Positions 22,002 through 30,089 of a stretch of 46,518 nt of DNA are shown here, piece by piece. Below the pieces are notes generated by a model, which made no database searches, was not told the origin of the DNA, and saw nothing but the letters and a program-made list of their open reading frames with translations. Source of the stretch: Syntrophus sp964555065 (GTDB taxonomy: Bacteria; Desulfobacterota; Syntrophia; Syntrophales; Syntrophaceae); the NCBI GenBank assembly GCA_964555065.1, contig CAZKRB010000016.1:1-46518 (forward strand), read 5' to 3'. The translations under genes were made by a program, and so were the position numbers. Numbering within the stretch: position 1 is the first letter of the stretch; each line of letters begins with the position of its first letter.

Positions 22002-22274
22002 ATGGAAGCTCTTCTTTCCATCGATCTTTCGATTCCTTTAATTCAAATCGCCCTCCTGCTTGTTATGTGTACACTGGTACTGCTCTTCGGCAGGATTAAA
22101 CTGGCGCTGATTCTCAACTACTGCTTTTTGCTCTATTGGTGTTACATCCTGAATCTGGATGTTATCCGGGAAAGTGGTCAAGCCGTCAGTGGCAGATTCA
22201 TCGTTGTTTATTTCGGCTTGGGCGTCGCCATTCTCATGCTCGCCCTTCTCGGCTTCGTCGGCAACCGCGAATGA
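22002..22274 (+). CDS. Small inner-membrane protein, unknown function
   Basis: A 90-residue, very hydrophobic protein. Helices are visible at about 8-27 (SIPLIQIALLLVMCTLVLLF), 29-48 (IKLALILNYCFLLYWCYILN) and 66-86 (FIVVYFGLGVAILMLALLGF), linked by short loops with few charges. ATG 22002 is preceded by AAGGGGGAAAT, a good ribosome binding site; the same frame is open upstream to 21927 without support. No domain was recognised. It stands alone between the pilin locus and the convergent M16 protease. A structural or regulatory membrane role is possible but not shown. Confidence 0.65.
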   Translation: MEALLSIDLSIPLIQIALLLVMCTLVLLFGRIKLALILNYCFLLYWCYILNLDVIRESGQAVSGRFIVVYFGLGVAILMLALLGFVGNRE

Positions 22275-22424
22275 TTGGTCTGCCGGCGCCCTAGGTCTTT
22301 TGTTTTTTGGGGACGAAGGCGAGGCACGATGTTCCCGAATGGCGGGCAACCGCTTCCGCCGGCAGAGTCCGGGACAGGAAGCCCATGGCCCGGCAGCCGT
22401 AGGGGCGCCGGGTGTCATGGGAAA

Positions 22425-22480
22425 TGAAAAAATGAAGGCAGGAGAAGCAGGATGACTTTGAGGCGGTCATTGGCCTGCCT
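22425..22480 (-). terminator. Probable terminator of the M16 protease gene
   Basis: Right after the stop codon, minus-strand arms AGGCAGG (22480-22474) and CCTGCCT (22442-22436) can pair across a 31-base loop that holds a second small stem. The T-rich ATTTTTT follows (22433-22427). The long loop lowers confidence. Confidence 0.45.
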
Positions 22481-22481
22481 G

Positions 22482-25457
22482 CTAAACGAGCGGTTCCACG
22501 TCGAGTTTCCGCGAAAGCCGGAGGTTGGCGGCAGCCAGCGAATCCTCCGAGGCATAAACGGCAATTCCCTCCTCCTTCGGCATGATTCGGAAGTACTCGA
22601 CCGCGGCCGCCTGCAGGCTCTCTATTGAAGCATCCAGAATAGCCTCTCGAAATCTTCGGCGGTCCTCATCGGTTATCCCTGCCAGCTCCCGAATCATGGC
22701 CATCGTTCCCCGGCCGGATGGATCCATGGGCCGGTCCATCCCTCCGATGGTGCCGATGATGGCTTTTTCCCTTTCCTCGGGCGCCAGATTTCCGTCGGCA
22801 ATAAAAGACATAGCCTGCTGATAAATATCCAGTGTTTCCACGATGCGGGGATCCCGGTAGGACAGGAAGGAAAACATGCCCCCCAGGGGATCGAATTGAC
22901 ACATCCCGCCGTAAGCTCCCCCCTGAACCCGGATATGCTTGTAGAGAAAGCCATTGGAAAGATGCCGGGCCAGGACAAGAAGCGCGGGGGAAAGGGAATG
23001 TCTGAAGTTCGGAGCGGTCATCACCCTGGCGACGTAGGCCACCTGGGCGGGGATGGCGATGCCGGCACAGACGGATTTTTTCTCCGATGGGGTTCCGCTC
23101 TCCTCTTTGACACGGGTTGTCAGGCGATTGACAAGGGGTTTGATCTGCTCCAGCAGAAGAGAAAGCCCTTTCTGATCTCCCGTCACATTAAGCAACAGCC
23201 TGTCTCGGCTGAAGACCAGGGAACGGAGATAGGCCAGTTTTTCCCGGAGCTCCGCCGGCTTCTCGTGAAATTCTTCCGCCATCCGGCTGACAAAACGGAG
23301 CTGGGTGCGGCCGTGCCACTGTTCATCACGCCAGGCAGGGAGAGAAAGCCCCGCTCCCGCCGCCATCCGGGCAAAGGCATGACCTGAAGGCACGACAGCG
23401 GCATGGAGCCCGTTTTTCTTTTCCGCCAGCAGATCGCGCATCCGGGCTTCGTGGCTGAGATCGCCGGCCGTCAGCAGATCCGTCAGAATTCCGATGGCAT
23501 CCGGAACATTCCGATGCAGAGCGGAGATCCCGAAAATCATCCGCTGCCAGGATCCCTGACCGTCGGCCCCCATCCCGGCATTCAGGGAACAGCCAACTCC
23601 TCCGGTCTTCAGGGTGATCCGCTTGGCCATCTCCTCATAGGAAAGGCCGGCCGCGCCCATATTGTTCGTCATCTTGCCCAGAAGCGGCAGGTAGGGCTGA
23701 AGCGCTTCGGGCACCGAAGAAACGTCGAAGGCCAGCTCGGCATAGGCGATCCCGTTGGTGAAAAGGTCGTGCGTCAGCACCGGAACACCTTCAAGGAGAC
23801 GTTGCTCCGTGGGAATTGTTTCGATGTCCCGCTCCAGGTCAGCCACTTGAAGTTTCGGCAAAGAAGCGGCCGCTTCGGGACTGTCCGGCTCGCCTTGGAA
23901 CTGCCTGAGGCGCCGGGCGCTTTCCCCGATCTCTTCCAGGTCCCGATCACTCAAGAGGGCTTTCCTATCCGCCATTTTTTCCCGGAACTCCTTTTCCTCC
24001 TCCTCGGCGATCGTCCGGCTTGGCTCCAGGATGGAAAGCACCCGATGGGGATTATCGAGCAGCCAGGTCTGCGTCAAGGCTTCGAAGAGGTCCGGCCGAG
24101 CCTTCCACTTTCTGCGGATGCCCTCAATGATCCGGGGAAAGTTCAGCCCGGACAGGGGATCGCCGTCATAAAGCCAGGTATGGTAGACCCGGCTCATCAG
24201 CACAATTCCATAGGGATAGGAGCTGCGGACGATTTCCTTTCCCTGAAATTCGATCTGGTGGAGGACGCCTTCGATCAGCTCCCGATCAAAACCCGCCCGG
24301 ACCGTTTCCTTCAGGGTGTCCAGGATGCAGGCCTCGACCGCTCCCGCCTGTTCCGGATCGCTCCCCCGCAGACCCACGGCAAACAGAAGCTGGCGCAGGT
24401 CTCTTTCCAGGCCGGTGACCGGCGAGAGGTCCTCACCCAATCCCGAATCGATGAGCGCCTTGCGCAGGGGCGCGGCTGCGCTGCCGATCAGAATTCCGGA
24501 AAGGACTTCCAGGAGAATCGCCGTCTCGTCATCGGTATTTTCCGTCAGCATCCAGGCCATGTTGATGGCGGTCTTACCCTTCAGGGACTCTTCCCGGCCG
24601 ACGGGATAAACGCCATGGACCTGCCTCGGCGCCGCCCAGCGGGGCTGGCTGGCGACTTCCGAATGGACGTCCGTCCGGTCGAAACCGGTCAGCATTTCTT
24701 CCAGGAAGGCCAGATGCTCGGCCGTCGGGATATCGCCATAAAGGAAAAACCGGGCATTGGACGGAGAATAGTATTGGCGGTGAAAGGCCTGGAACTGATC
24801 GTAGCTCAGGTTTGGAAGCTGGTCGGGATTGCCCCCGGAATCAAAGGCGTAGGTCGTATCCGGGTAGAGGGGTTCCTGGATCGCCTTGAACATCAGCGTC
24901 TCCGGTGAAGAATAGGCCCCCTTCATCTCGTTGTAGACAATGCCGGAGATGGTCAGGTCGCTTCCCCTATCCTCGGGATCGACAAACTCCAGATGATGGC
25001 CCTCCTGGAGAAAGGTCTCCTTCAGGAGGCGGGGACGGAGGACCAGGTCCGTATAGACGCGGGCCAGGTTATAAAAATCGGTTTTGACCTGGCTGGCCAC
25101 GGGATAAATCGTCTTGTCAGGATAGGTGAAGGCGTTGATGAAGGTCTGGAGGGTTCCCCGGATCAGCTCGTTGAAGGCATCCTTGAGGGGATATTTTTCC
25201 GACCCGGCCAGCACGGAATGCTCCAGGATATGAGGCACGCCGGTGGAATCGTTGGGCGGCGTCCGGAAGCCGATGGAAAAAAGATTTTCCCGGTCCGTGC
25301 CGTGAAGGTGAAGCAGCTTCGCTCCGGTTTTTTCATGTTCGATCTCGTATGCCGTCACCCGGAGATCGGCGATCTGTTCCACCCGCAACACCCCAAACCC
25401 GAAAAGCCGGTCCCCGGCCTTCAGGGTCGGCTCCGGACATTTTCCCTGGTCATCCAT
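22482..25457 (-). CDS. M16C-family zinc metalloprotease (presequence protease/insulinase-like)
   Basis: A 991-residue single-chain M16 peptidase, the usual length for the M16C (PreP/falcilysin-like) group. The inverted zinc motif HxxEH is at residues 76-80 (PHILEHSVLAGS). The distal zinc ligand is probably E177 in YNEMKGAY. An M16C-associated domain lies mid-protein (about 460-700), and the inactive C-terminal half ends in a fold with the RVQGGAYGG motif near residue 845. These enzymes form a closing two-half chamber that degrades short unfolded peptides. There is no signal peptide, so cytoplasmic peptide recycling is likely. The start is ATG 25457. It is transcribed alone, with a promoter-like site upstream and a probable terminator downstream. 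Confidence 0.95.
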   Translation of the reverse strand: MDDQGKCPEPTLKAGDRLFGFGVLRVEQIADLRVTAYEIEHEKTGAKLLHLHGTDRENLFSIGFRTPPNDSTGVPHILEHSVLAGSEKYPLKDAFNELIRGTLQTFINAFTYPDKTIYPVASQVKTDFYNLARVYTDLVLRPRLLKETFLQEGHHLEFVDPEDRGSDLTISGIVYNEMKGAYSSPETLMFKAIQEPLYPDTTYAFDSGGNPDQLPNLSYDQFQAFHRQYYSPSNARFFLYGDIPTAEHLAFLEEMLTGFDRTDVHSEVASQPRWAAPRQVHGVYPVGREESLKGKTAINMAWMLTENTDDETAILLEVLSGILIGSAAAPLRKALIDSGLGEDLSPVTGLERDLRQLLFAVGLRGSDPEQAGAVEACILDTLKETVRAGFDRELIEGVLHQIEFQGKEIVRSSYPYGIVLMSRVYHTWLYDGDPLSGLNFPRIIEGIRRKWKARPDLFEALTQTWLLDNPHRVLSILEPSRTIAEEEEKEFREKMADRKALLSDRDLEEIGESARRLRQFQGEPDSPEAAASLPKLQVADLERDIETIPTEQRLLEGVPVLTHDLFTNGIAYAELAFDVSSVPEALQPYLPLLGKMTNNMGAAGLSYEEMAKRITLKTGGVGCSLNAGMGADGQGSWQRMIFGISALHRNVPDAIGILTDLLTAGDLSHEARMRDLLAEKKNGLHAAVVPSGHAFARMAAGAGLSLPAWRDEQWHGRTQLRFVSRMAEEFHEKPAELREKLAYLRSLVFSRDRLLLNVTGDQKGLSLLLEQIKPLVNRLTTRVKEESGTPSEKKSVCAGIAIPAQVAYVARVMTAPNFRHSLSPALLVLARHLSNGFLYKHIRVQGGAYGGMCQFDPLGGMFSFLSYRDPRIVETLDIYQQAMSFIADGNLAPEEREKAIIGTIGGMDRPMDPSGRGTMAMIRELAGITDEDRRRFREAILDASIESLQAAAVEYFRIMPKEEGIAVYASEDSLAAANLRLSRKLDVEPLV

Positions 25458-25500
25458 GGCTCCGCTGTCCCCTGTTCTTTATTTTTTCTGCAATTTCCTC

Positions 25501-25529
25501 ACGTTAAATTTTTTTGGAGCGACCGTCAA
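25501..25529 (-). promoter_or_regulatory. Possible sigma-70 promoter of the M16 protease gene
   Basis: On the minus strand, TTGACG (25529-25524), a 17-base spacer rich in A, then TAACGT (25506-25501). The -35 is good and the -10 weak (3 of 6). Confidence 0.35.
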
Positions 25530-25733
25530 GGAAAAACAGGCAGGGGATGGAAGGGCGAACAGGCGTTGATCAGAAAGTTCGAACCCCCTTTCTCTCTTGC
25601 AGATCCCATGAGGGTGAAGGTCCGAAATCCGTCGGAACGGGCGGTACAGGGGGAAAACTCGCGGGAGACCGGCTTTTCCGCCATGAAGCCGCCGGCGTCT
25701 CCATGGCGAAATCAGCGCCTGGGCTCCGGGGAC

Positions 25734-26207
25734 CTAAGACATGAAATAAAAACCAAGCTGCTTCTGGGCTGACGGGTCCTGCTGTTTGAACTCCCCTCCC
25801 ACCAGCTGTCCGCTGACCCATTTCACCTCGACCAACTGGCTGATGCTGGTCTTGTTGCTGTCATCCAAGTTGAACGTCAGCTTCAAGAGATAGCCGGGTT
25901 TGAAATCGTACTTCACCCGGGTCTTGAACCTGACGCCGGTCTTCGAGATATCGAGGATCTCGATCCTCCCGGCATAGTCTTCCCTGGGCTGCTGCTGAAC
26001 GAAGGTCCCGTTGAGCTGAACGCCTTTGCGATAGGATTTCCTGAATTCACAGCTCACCTCAAACTCGGCTTCGCATTTCGCACATCGGTAATTGATGACT
26101 ATGGAGGAACAATTGCTCACTTTGCTCAGGTCAACCTCTGAAGTGTTTTTGCACTTTTCACAGGTTATCCATGCCTTGCCTTTTTCATTGACCAGAACTT
26201 TCTGCAT
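25734..26207 (-). CDS. PilZ-domain protein with N-terminal zinc ribbon
   Basis: A 157-residue protein in two parts. Residues 14-53 hold two CxxC pairs (CEKC and CAKC), a likely zinc ribbon. Residues 56-157 form a PilZ domain with the arginine-rich FRKSYRKG switch and the ILDISKTGVRF motif, matching the [D/N]xSxxG c-di-GMP loop. PilZ proteins change partner or shape on binding c-di-GMP and often control motility, pili or polysaccharide. The start is ATG 26207. The zinc ribbon may bind nucleic acid or another protein. A second PilZ gene lies about 380 bases upstream, with a 46-codon ORF between them. Confidence 0.9.
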   Translation of the reverse strand: MQKVLVNEKGKAWITCEKCKNTSEVDLSKVSNCSSIVINYRCAKCEAEFEVSCEFRKSYRKGVQLNGTFVQQQPREDYAGRIEILDISKTGVRFKTRVKYDFKPGYLLKLTFNLDDSNKTSISQLVEVKWVSGQLVGGEFKQQDPSAQKQLGFYFMS

Positions 26208-26363
26208 CTCTCAGTCGCTCCCCTTTACTCCCCCTTTATGAAACAAAGGAATCACACCAGATTTTCTCACCGCCGCCAACGTTTCCCTGGCCTTAAACAG
26301 GGTCAAGTCCTTCGCAATCATAACACGCTGAATTAAAATGCCTAAAAACGACTAAAACTCTTT

Positions 26364-26504
26364 TCATTGAAAGTGATCCATCTTAGAAATCGATTGGCTG
26401 ACCTTGACGGAGTCTCCAGCCTTAAAATCAACCCGAAGACGCGCCGACCCTATCTTTCCTGAAAGCAGAGGATTCTTGACGTGATCATCGATAGCATCGC
26501 GCAT
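26364..26504 (-). CDS. 46-residue small ORF between two PilZ genes, unknown function
   Basis: An ATG at 26504 is preceded at ideal distance by GGAGGC, and a 46-codon frame runs to TGA at 26366-26364. The product starts MRDAIDDHVKNPLLSGKIGS, continues with RVDFKAGDSVKVSQSI and ends KMDHFQ. It is polar and probably unstructured. The DSVKVSQ segment faintly recalls the D-S-V-x-[LV]-S stretch in the disordered N-terminal part of FlgM-type anti-sigma factors, but the sigma-binding C-terminal region is absent, so it could be a decayed or short relative; that is speculation. It lies on the same strand as both PilZ genes. Confidence 0.45.
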   Translation of the reverse strand: MRDAIDDHVKNPLLSGKIGSARLRVDFKAGDSVKVSQSISKMDHFQ

Positions 26505-26586
26505 GCTTGAGCCTCCATCATCCCGGGAAAATGGTGATTCCCCATGTTTACGGGTCTGGGACGACGAATGGTCGGAAAAACCCTCT

Positions 26587-26892
26587 TTATTTCTTGCGCA
26601 GAGAATTCAATTGATAATTTTTTGATAAATCGATGGCCACCGACCAGGTCTTTTCCCTTTGTACCACCCGGACGACTCTGCCGATCAGGTCGATTCGCCC
26701 CCGGTCGCCGAGCTTTACGGAAATGTTGACGATATCCTCCCTGGCATAGGATTTTTCAGAAAGAACGCACAACCCTCCCAAAGAGAAATCCACCAGGCTT
26801 ACAGGGCTCCCATCCAATTTAATTTCAGCAGGCGAAGCGTCCCTTTCCGCATCACTGACGGTGTAACGTTGGTAGCATCTTTTTTCTTTCAT
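26587..26892 (-). CDS. Single-domain PilZ protein
   Basis: A 101-residue PilZ domain with the N-terminal RCYQR (RxxxR) switch at residues 5-9 and LVDFSLGGLCVLS carrying the DxSxxG loop near 34-40. Both c-di-GMP contact motifs are intact. The beta-barrel core continues through VNISVKLGDRGRIDLIGRVVRV. Such single-domain proteins act as c-di-GMP-responsive adaptors. The start is ATG 26892 with GGGAGA directly upstream. No enzyme or GGDEF/EAL gene is adjacent. Links to the pilin locus or the chemosensory operon in this window are possible but not shown. Confidence 0.9.
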   Translation of the reverse strand: MKEKRCYQRYTVSDAERDASPAEIKLDGSPVSLVDFSLGGLCVLSEKSYAREDIVNISVKLGDRGRIDLIGRVVRVVQREKTWSVAIDLSKNYQLNSLRKK

Positions 26893-27150
26893 AAATCTCC
26901 CGTCCCATATACCGATTTTACTTTACGGGCATTTTATCCAGGGTAAGAGGACATTCCCGGAGCCGTCGCAGCGTGGCCAAAACGCCCCCGGGCGCCCGGG
27001 GGCCGCAGCCCTTCCACGAAGAAGACCGTCAACAATTCATCTTCCCGGATGAAAGGCGCTTCAAAAAGCAGAACGCCTCCCCGGAAAATTCCTCATTGAG
27101 TGGCAAGGCTCGTTGTTTCCAAGCCTGTAATTCCGTCATTTTTGTCCTGT
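26893..27150. other. Intergenic region between the PilZ gene and dinB
   Basis: 258 bases; no gene, hairpin or convincing promoter seen. Confidence 0.4.
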
Positions 27151-28224
27151 CTATACCACTGTGCAAGTCTTTGCAATCTTTTCCAGATGGCCGAGGCGGA
27201 CCCCGACCAACCGGACCTTTCTCCCTGCCAGTTCCACCCGCTTCAGACAGGCAAAGGCGAGGCGGCGGATTTCATCTTCCCTCTGCAGCCCTTCCCGGGT
27301 GGTGCAGGCCCGGGTCAGCGTTCGGAAATCACTGTACCGGATCTTCAGGGTGACGTTTCTGGCGGCGTAGCCCCGTTCCGTCAGGTCGGCGACGACCTCC
27401 CGGGTCAGTTCGGCGATGGTTCTGGCAAGGACCTGCCAATTTTTTTCGTCAAGCTGAAAGGTGGTTTCCCGGCTGATGGATTTCGGCTCCCAGGAGGTGA
27501 CCAGGGGTCGGTCATCGATGCCTCTTGCCGCTCCATAGAGATAGCAGCCGTAAGAGGGGCCGAAACGCTTCACGAGCGTTTCAACGGGCAGCGCCGCCAG
27601 CTCACCGATGGTGACGATGTTCATGGCTTTCAGGATTTCTTCCGTCCGCGGACCCAGCCCGTATAATTTTCGAACGGCCATGGGCCAGAGCCGGCTCTCA
27701 ACGTCCTCAGCGGTGAGGATGGTCAAGCCATCGGGTTTCTCCATGTCGGATGCAATCTTGGCGAGGAGTTTATTCGGGGCGATGCCGATGGAGCAGGTCA
27801 GGCCGATCCGTTCATAAATGGCGGCCTTGATCCTGGAACAAATTTCTTCATTGCCGGCCGGTTCCCGCGAGAGGTCCAGATAGGCCTCATCGATGCCGAC
27901 ATCTTCCATGACCGGAGTTATATTAAGGAGCACGTCTTTAAACCGGCGGGAAGCCTCAGCATAAGCGTCATAGTCGACAGGAAGGAAAATCGCCCGGGGG
28001 CAGAGTTTATAGGCGATCTTTAGGGGCAGGGAGGAGTATATGCCGAATTTCCGGGCTTCATAATTGGCGGTAGAGACGACCCCCCTTTTCGTGGGGTCTC
28101 CCCGGCCGCCGATAACAACAGGCTTTCCCTTCAACGCAGGATTTCTCTTTTCCTCGACCGAGGCAAAGAAGGCATCCATATCGAGATGAAGAATCCTTCT
28201 CGGGCAAGGATCAGGCAAGGTCAT
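27151..28224 (-). CDS. dinB: DNA polymerase IV (Y-family, DinB)
   Basis: A 357-residue error-prone polymerase for translesion synthesis. Catalytic residues are visible: D15 and D17 in ILHLDMDAFFASVEEK, and D112/E113 in GIDEAYLDLS. The fingers motif STANYEARKFGIYSSLP and thumb SIGIAPNKLLAKIASDMEKPDG follow, and the little-finger domain runs to the end. The start is ATG 28224 with GGAGGGGAG upstream; the frame extends upstream to 28281. The protein ends VRLVGVRLGHLEKIAKTCTVV, without the C-terminal QLxLF-type beta-clamp peptide common in Pol IV. It is divergent from the small gene at 28455. No LexA-type SOS box was recognised, but the local consensus is unknown. Confidence 0.96.
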   Translation of the reverse strand: MTLPDPCPRRILHLDMDAFFASVEEKRNPALKGKPVVIGGRGDPTKRGVVSTANYEARKFGIYSSLPLKIAYKLCPRAIFLPVDYDAYAEASRRFKDVLLNITPVMEDVGIDEAYLDLSREPAGNEEICSRIKAAIYERIGLTCSIGIAPNKLLAKIASDMEKPDGLTILTAEDVESRLWPMAVRKLYGLGPRTEEILKAMNIVTIGELAALPVETLVKRFGPSYGCYLYGAARGIDDRPLVTSWEPKSISRETTFQLDEKNWQVLARTIAELTREVVADLTERGYAARNVTLKIRYSDFRTLTRACTTREGLQREDEIRRLAFACLKRVELAGRKVRLVGVRLGHLEKIAKTCTVV

Positions 28225-28382
28225 GGCTCCCCTCCCTTTTCTCCGCTTTTCAGGCCTCTTACTCCACGGAATCAGCGACACCGTCTTTCCACTTCAGAAA
28301 AGCGGGCCTCATGGATTTAGCAGAATCCGCCCGGGGGCTCAACAACTTTGGCCGGAAAAAGTTCCGAGAGCAGGAAATCATC

Positions 28383-28410
28383 TTGACAGACCCCATCAAT
28401 TCGTTATCCT
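28383..28410 (+). promoter_or_regulatory. Sigma-70-like promoter upstream of the 51-residue protein
   Basis: A perfect TTGACA (28383-28388), a 16-base spacer, then TATCCT (28405-28410). The start would be near 28417, giving a leader of about 38 bases. Confidence 0.55.
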
Positions 28411-28454
28411 GCGTCAGAATAAAACTTTGTTTGACTTGCCTGATGGAGGCTGAG

Positions 28455-28610
28455 ATGGAAAAAGAAGAACTGGAGATGGTCCTGAAGCTGCTGGAAGAAA
28501 ACGGTCTGCTGGAGTCCCTTGCGGACTGCAGAAAACAAGGCTACGAACCCCGAGAGATCCTCCGAGATTTAATCGAACGATCGGAAGAACTGGAGGATGC
28601 CGGCTGGTAA
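28455..28610 (+). CDS. Small acidic helical protein, unknown function
   Basis: A 51-residue product, MEKEELEMVLKLLEENGLLE... ending SEELEDAGW, highly charged, acidic and probably two helices around QGYEPREI. ATG 28455 is preceded by GGAGG (spacing 5); an upstream ATG at 28443 is the alternative. It has its own promoter-like site at 28383-28410. I know no named family; its size and leucine pattern suggest a small helical adaptor. It is divergent from dinB, and any link to DNA repair is guesswork. Confidence 0.6.
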   Translation: MEKEELEMVLKLLEENGLLESLADCRKQGYEPREILRDLIERSEELEDAGW

Positions 28611-28769
28611 TCCCCGAAGCTCGGCGAAAAAAACTGGAAGCGTCCTGAATCGAAGCGGATTTGCGCAGCCACCCTGTTATTATCACGTTTCGTAAGGTCG
28701 ATCCTCCTGAGCACGGTATCAGTCATCGATTGCAGACTATCCCTGCGGTTGGCAGCCTGGCGAATTTTT

Positions 28770-28793
28770 CGAACCCATCAATGGGTTCGTTTT
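28770..28793 (+). terminator. Rho-independent terminator
   Basis: Arms CGAACCCAT (28770-28778) and ATGGGTTCG (28781-28789) are exact complements around two bases (so a 4-base loop in practice), followed by TTTT. It lies 160 bases after the 51-residue gene and probably ends its transcript. Confidence 0.65.
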
Positions 28794-29067
28794 AACACTC
28801 CTTGTCCATAGAGGCATCTCACAGCCTTAAAGGTGATTTCTATTGCCGGAGCCATCTCCATGGGGTCAGTCTTATCTTGAACCTGCCATCCGGAAAAAAT
28901 AGTTTTAGAGGCAGAGGAATCAGAGAAACCCGCGGCAGCGGAGAAATCCGGAAAGGGTCAAAAAGCGTCTTCCTTAAGGAGTACAGACCTACCCTTATAG
29001 CCGCTAAGTATATTTTTATCGAACAATAAGCTTTCTGACTGCAATAAATCATCATAGCCCCGATTGC

Positions 29068-29097
29068 CTGACACCGTAGAGCCCCTGTATTTATAAT
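29068..29097 (+). promoter_or_regulatory. Sigma-70-like promoter of the secreted orphan
   Basis: CTGACA (29068-29073), an 18-base spacer, then a perfect TATAAT (29092-29097). The leader to the start at 29229 would be about 125 bases. Confidence 0.55.
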
Positions 29098-29228
29098 CAG
29101 ACAATGCGACAGATCAGCAGAGAGATCTGAATTCAAGAATGGCCACTTGCAGGGTCTTCCTACGTTTATCCCCGGATATTCCAGACAAAGCCCTGGATGC
29201 GCCAAGTCTCATCGGAGGAAGAAAAAAT

Positions 29229-29702
29229 ATGAAAGCTCGGATTCTGGTCAGCCTTATCATGATTGCCCTGTTCAGTGCGACCTATTCATGGTCACAATCC
29301 ATTATGCCAACCGTGGTGGGAATGAATGTCTCGCTCGTATCAGGCAACGATAAAATCACCTATATTGAGCTTACCAATACACATTCAACCTATGATGATA
29401 TTTCCCTCAATCAATTCAGGTCACAAGACAAAAACAAGGACGTTCTATGGAAAATACAGTGTATCGGGCTCCAGATTAACGATCCCTATGACAAAATCAT
29501 TATAAAAAATGAAAAAGGTCAGGTATTTAAACCTATGCTCAATATAGTGCAGACGGCAGAGAACGCCAAAGCCTATAATGAAAAGGGTATAGCCCTTTAC
29601 GATGGACCGGCAACAACATTCTTCTTGGTCGGTCCTGACGATAGCAGGATTGTACAACTACGGTTTGGACATGGATCATCCCAATTGGCAATCATCAAAT
29701 AA
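29229..29702 (+). CDS. Secreted protein of unknown function
   Basis: A 157-residue protein with a clear signal peptide (MKARILVSLIMIALFSATYSWSQS, cleavage near residue 24). The mature part, about 133 residues, looks like a beta-rich domain: VVGMNVSLVSGNDKITYIEL, IKNEKGQVFKPML, then TTFFLVGPDDSRIVQLRFG. No known family is recognised. The start is ATG 29229 with GGAGGAAG upstream; the frame extends back to 29139 without support. Codon use is AT-richer than in the neighbours (many AAA, ATT, AAT), which fits a gene gained by transfer or one under weak selection. It is flanked by long non-coding stretches and a tRNA gene. Confidence 0.75.
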   Translation: MKARILVSLIMIALFSATYSWSQSIMPTVVGMNVSLVSGNDKITYIELTNTHSTYDDISLNQFRSQDKNKDVLWKIQCIGLQINDPYDKIIIKNEKGQVFKPMLNIVQTAENAKAYNEKGIALYDGPATTFFLVGPDDSRIVQLRFGHGSSQLAIIK

Positions 29703-29841
29703 CACCCTTGAGGAGCGGAATTGCCAGCCTTTCAAATGTAAAAGGCAGTGGGCTGATGCCGTCAGCTGTCATCTCATTATGCATGCCTGCCATTTATATG
29801 TAAATAAATCCAAGTGATTGAATATTTTCATTAAGAAAAGC

Positions 29842-29879
29842 AAACAGGGACCGGAAAAATTCCCTAAGTCCCTGTTTTT
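29842..29879. terminator. Bidirectional terminator next to tRNA-Glu
   Basis: Arms AAACAGGGAC (29842-29851) and GTCCCTGTTT (29868-29877) form a perfect 10-bp stem. TTTTT follows on the plus strand. On the minus strand, TTTGCTTTTC follows, 8 bases past the tRNA 3' end. It can serve both the tRNA and plus-strand transcripts from the secreted orphan. Confidence 0.75.
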
Positions 29880-29884
29880 ATTGA

Positions 29885-29960
29885 TGGCGTCCCCACGCGG
29901 AGTCGAACCGCGGTTACAGGCGTGAAAGGCCCGTGTCCTAGGCCTCTAGACGATGGGGAC
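29885..29960 (-). tRNA. tRNA-Glu, anticodon TTC
   Basis: A 76-base tRNA on the minus strand including an encoded CCA. The acceptor stem GTCCCCA pairs with TGGGGAC and the discriminator is G. The D-arm contains TCGTCTAGAGGCCTAGGAC, the anticodon loop is CTTTCAC (TTC), and the T-arm GCGGTTCGACTCCGC is canonical. It is transcribed from a strong promoter just upstream and stopped by the adjacent hairpin. tRNA genes are common integration sites, but no integrase or direct repeat was seen here. Confidence 0.97.
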
Positions 29961-30011
29961 AAACCGTATGTTTTTTCTCGGCAAATGAAAGTTCTCATCT
30001 GCAAGACCGGC

Positions 30012-30041
30012 CTTATACCCTGAGAAAGCGGAAGATGTCAA
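30012..30041 (-). promoter_or_regulatory. Strong sigma-70-like promoter of tRNA-Glu
   Basis: On the minus strand, a perfect TTGACA (30041-30036), an 18-base spacer ending in GGG, then TATAAG (30017-30012). The start would be about 45 bases before the mature tRNA. Confidence 0.7.
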
Positions 30042-30089
30042 GCTTCAATTACGGCTTGGCTGCATTTTCTTTCCCGAAACGTCCCTCCT

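Larger units (their letters stand above)
28611..29228. other. 618-base region between small genes
   Basis: No supportable gene. It contains a terminator at 28770-28793 and a strong promoter at 29068-29097 (entered separately). The stretch between them (28800-29060) is unexplained; frames there on both strands lack ribosome binding sites and family character. Confidence 0.5.

Noticed and set aside
22279..22366. 10-bp inverted repeat (22279-22288 and 22357-22366)
   Set aside because: Arms are 68 bases apart in GC-rich DNA with no T-run in the right place; could be chance.
28840..29205. 121-codon minus-strand ORF
   Set aside because: Overlaps the promoter of the secreted orphan and has no family character.
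29885..29960. tRNA-Glu as a possible integration site
   Set aside because: No integrase, no duplicated tRNA 3' end and no phage-like genes were seen nearby.
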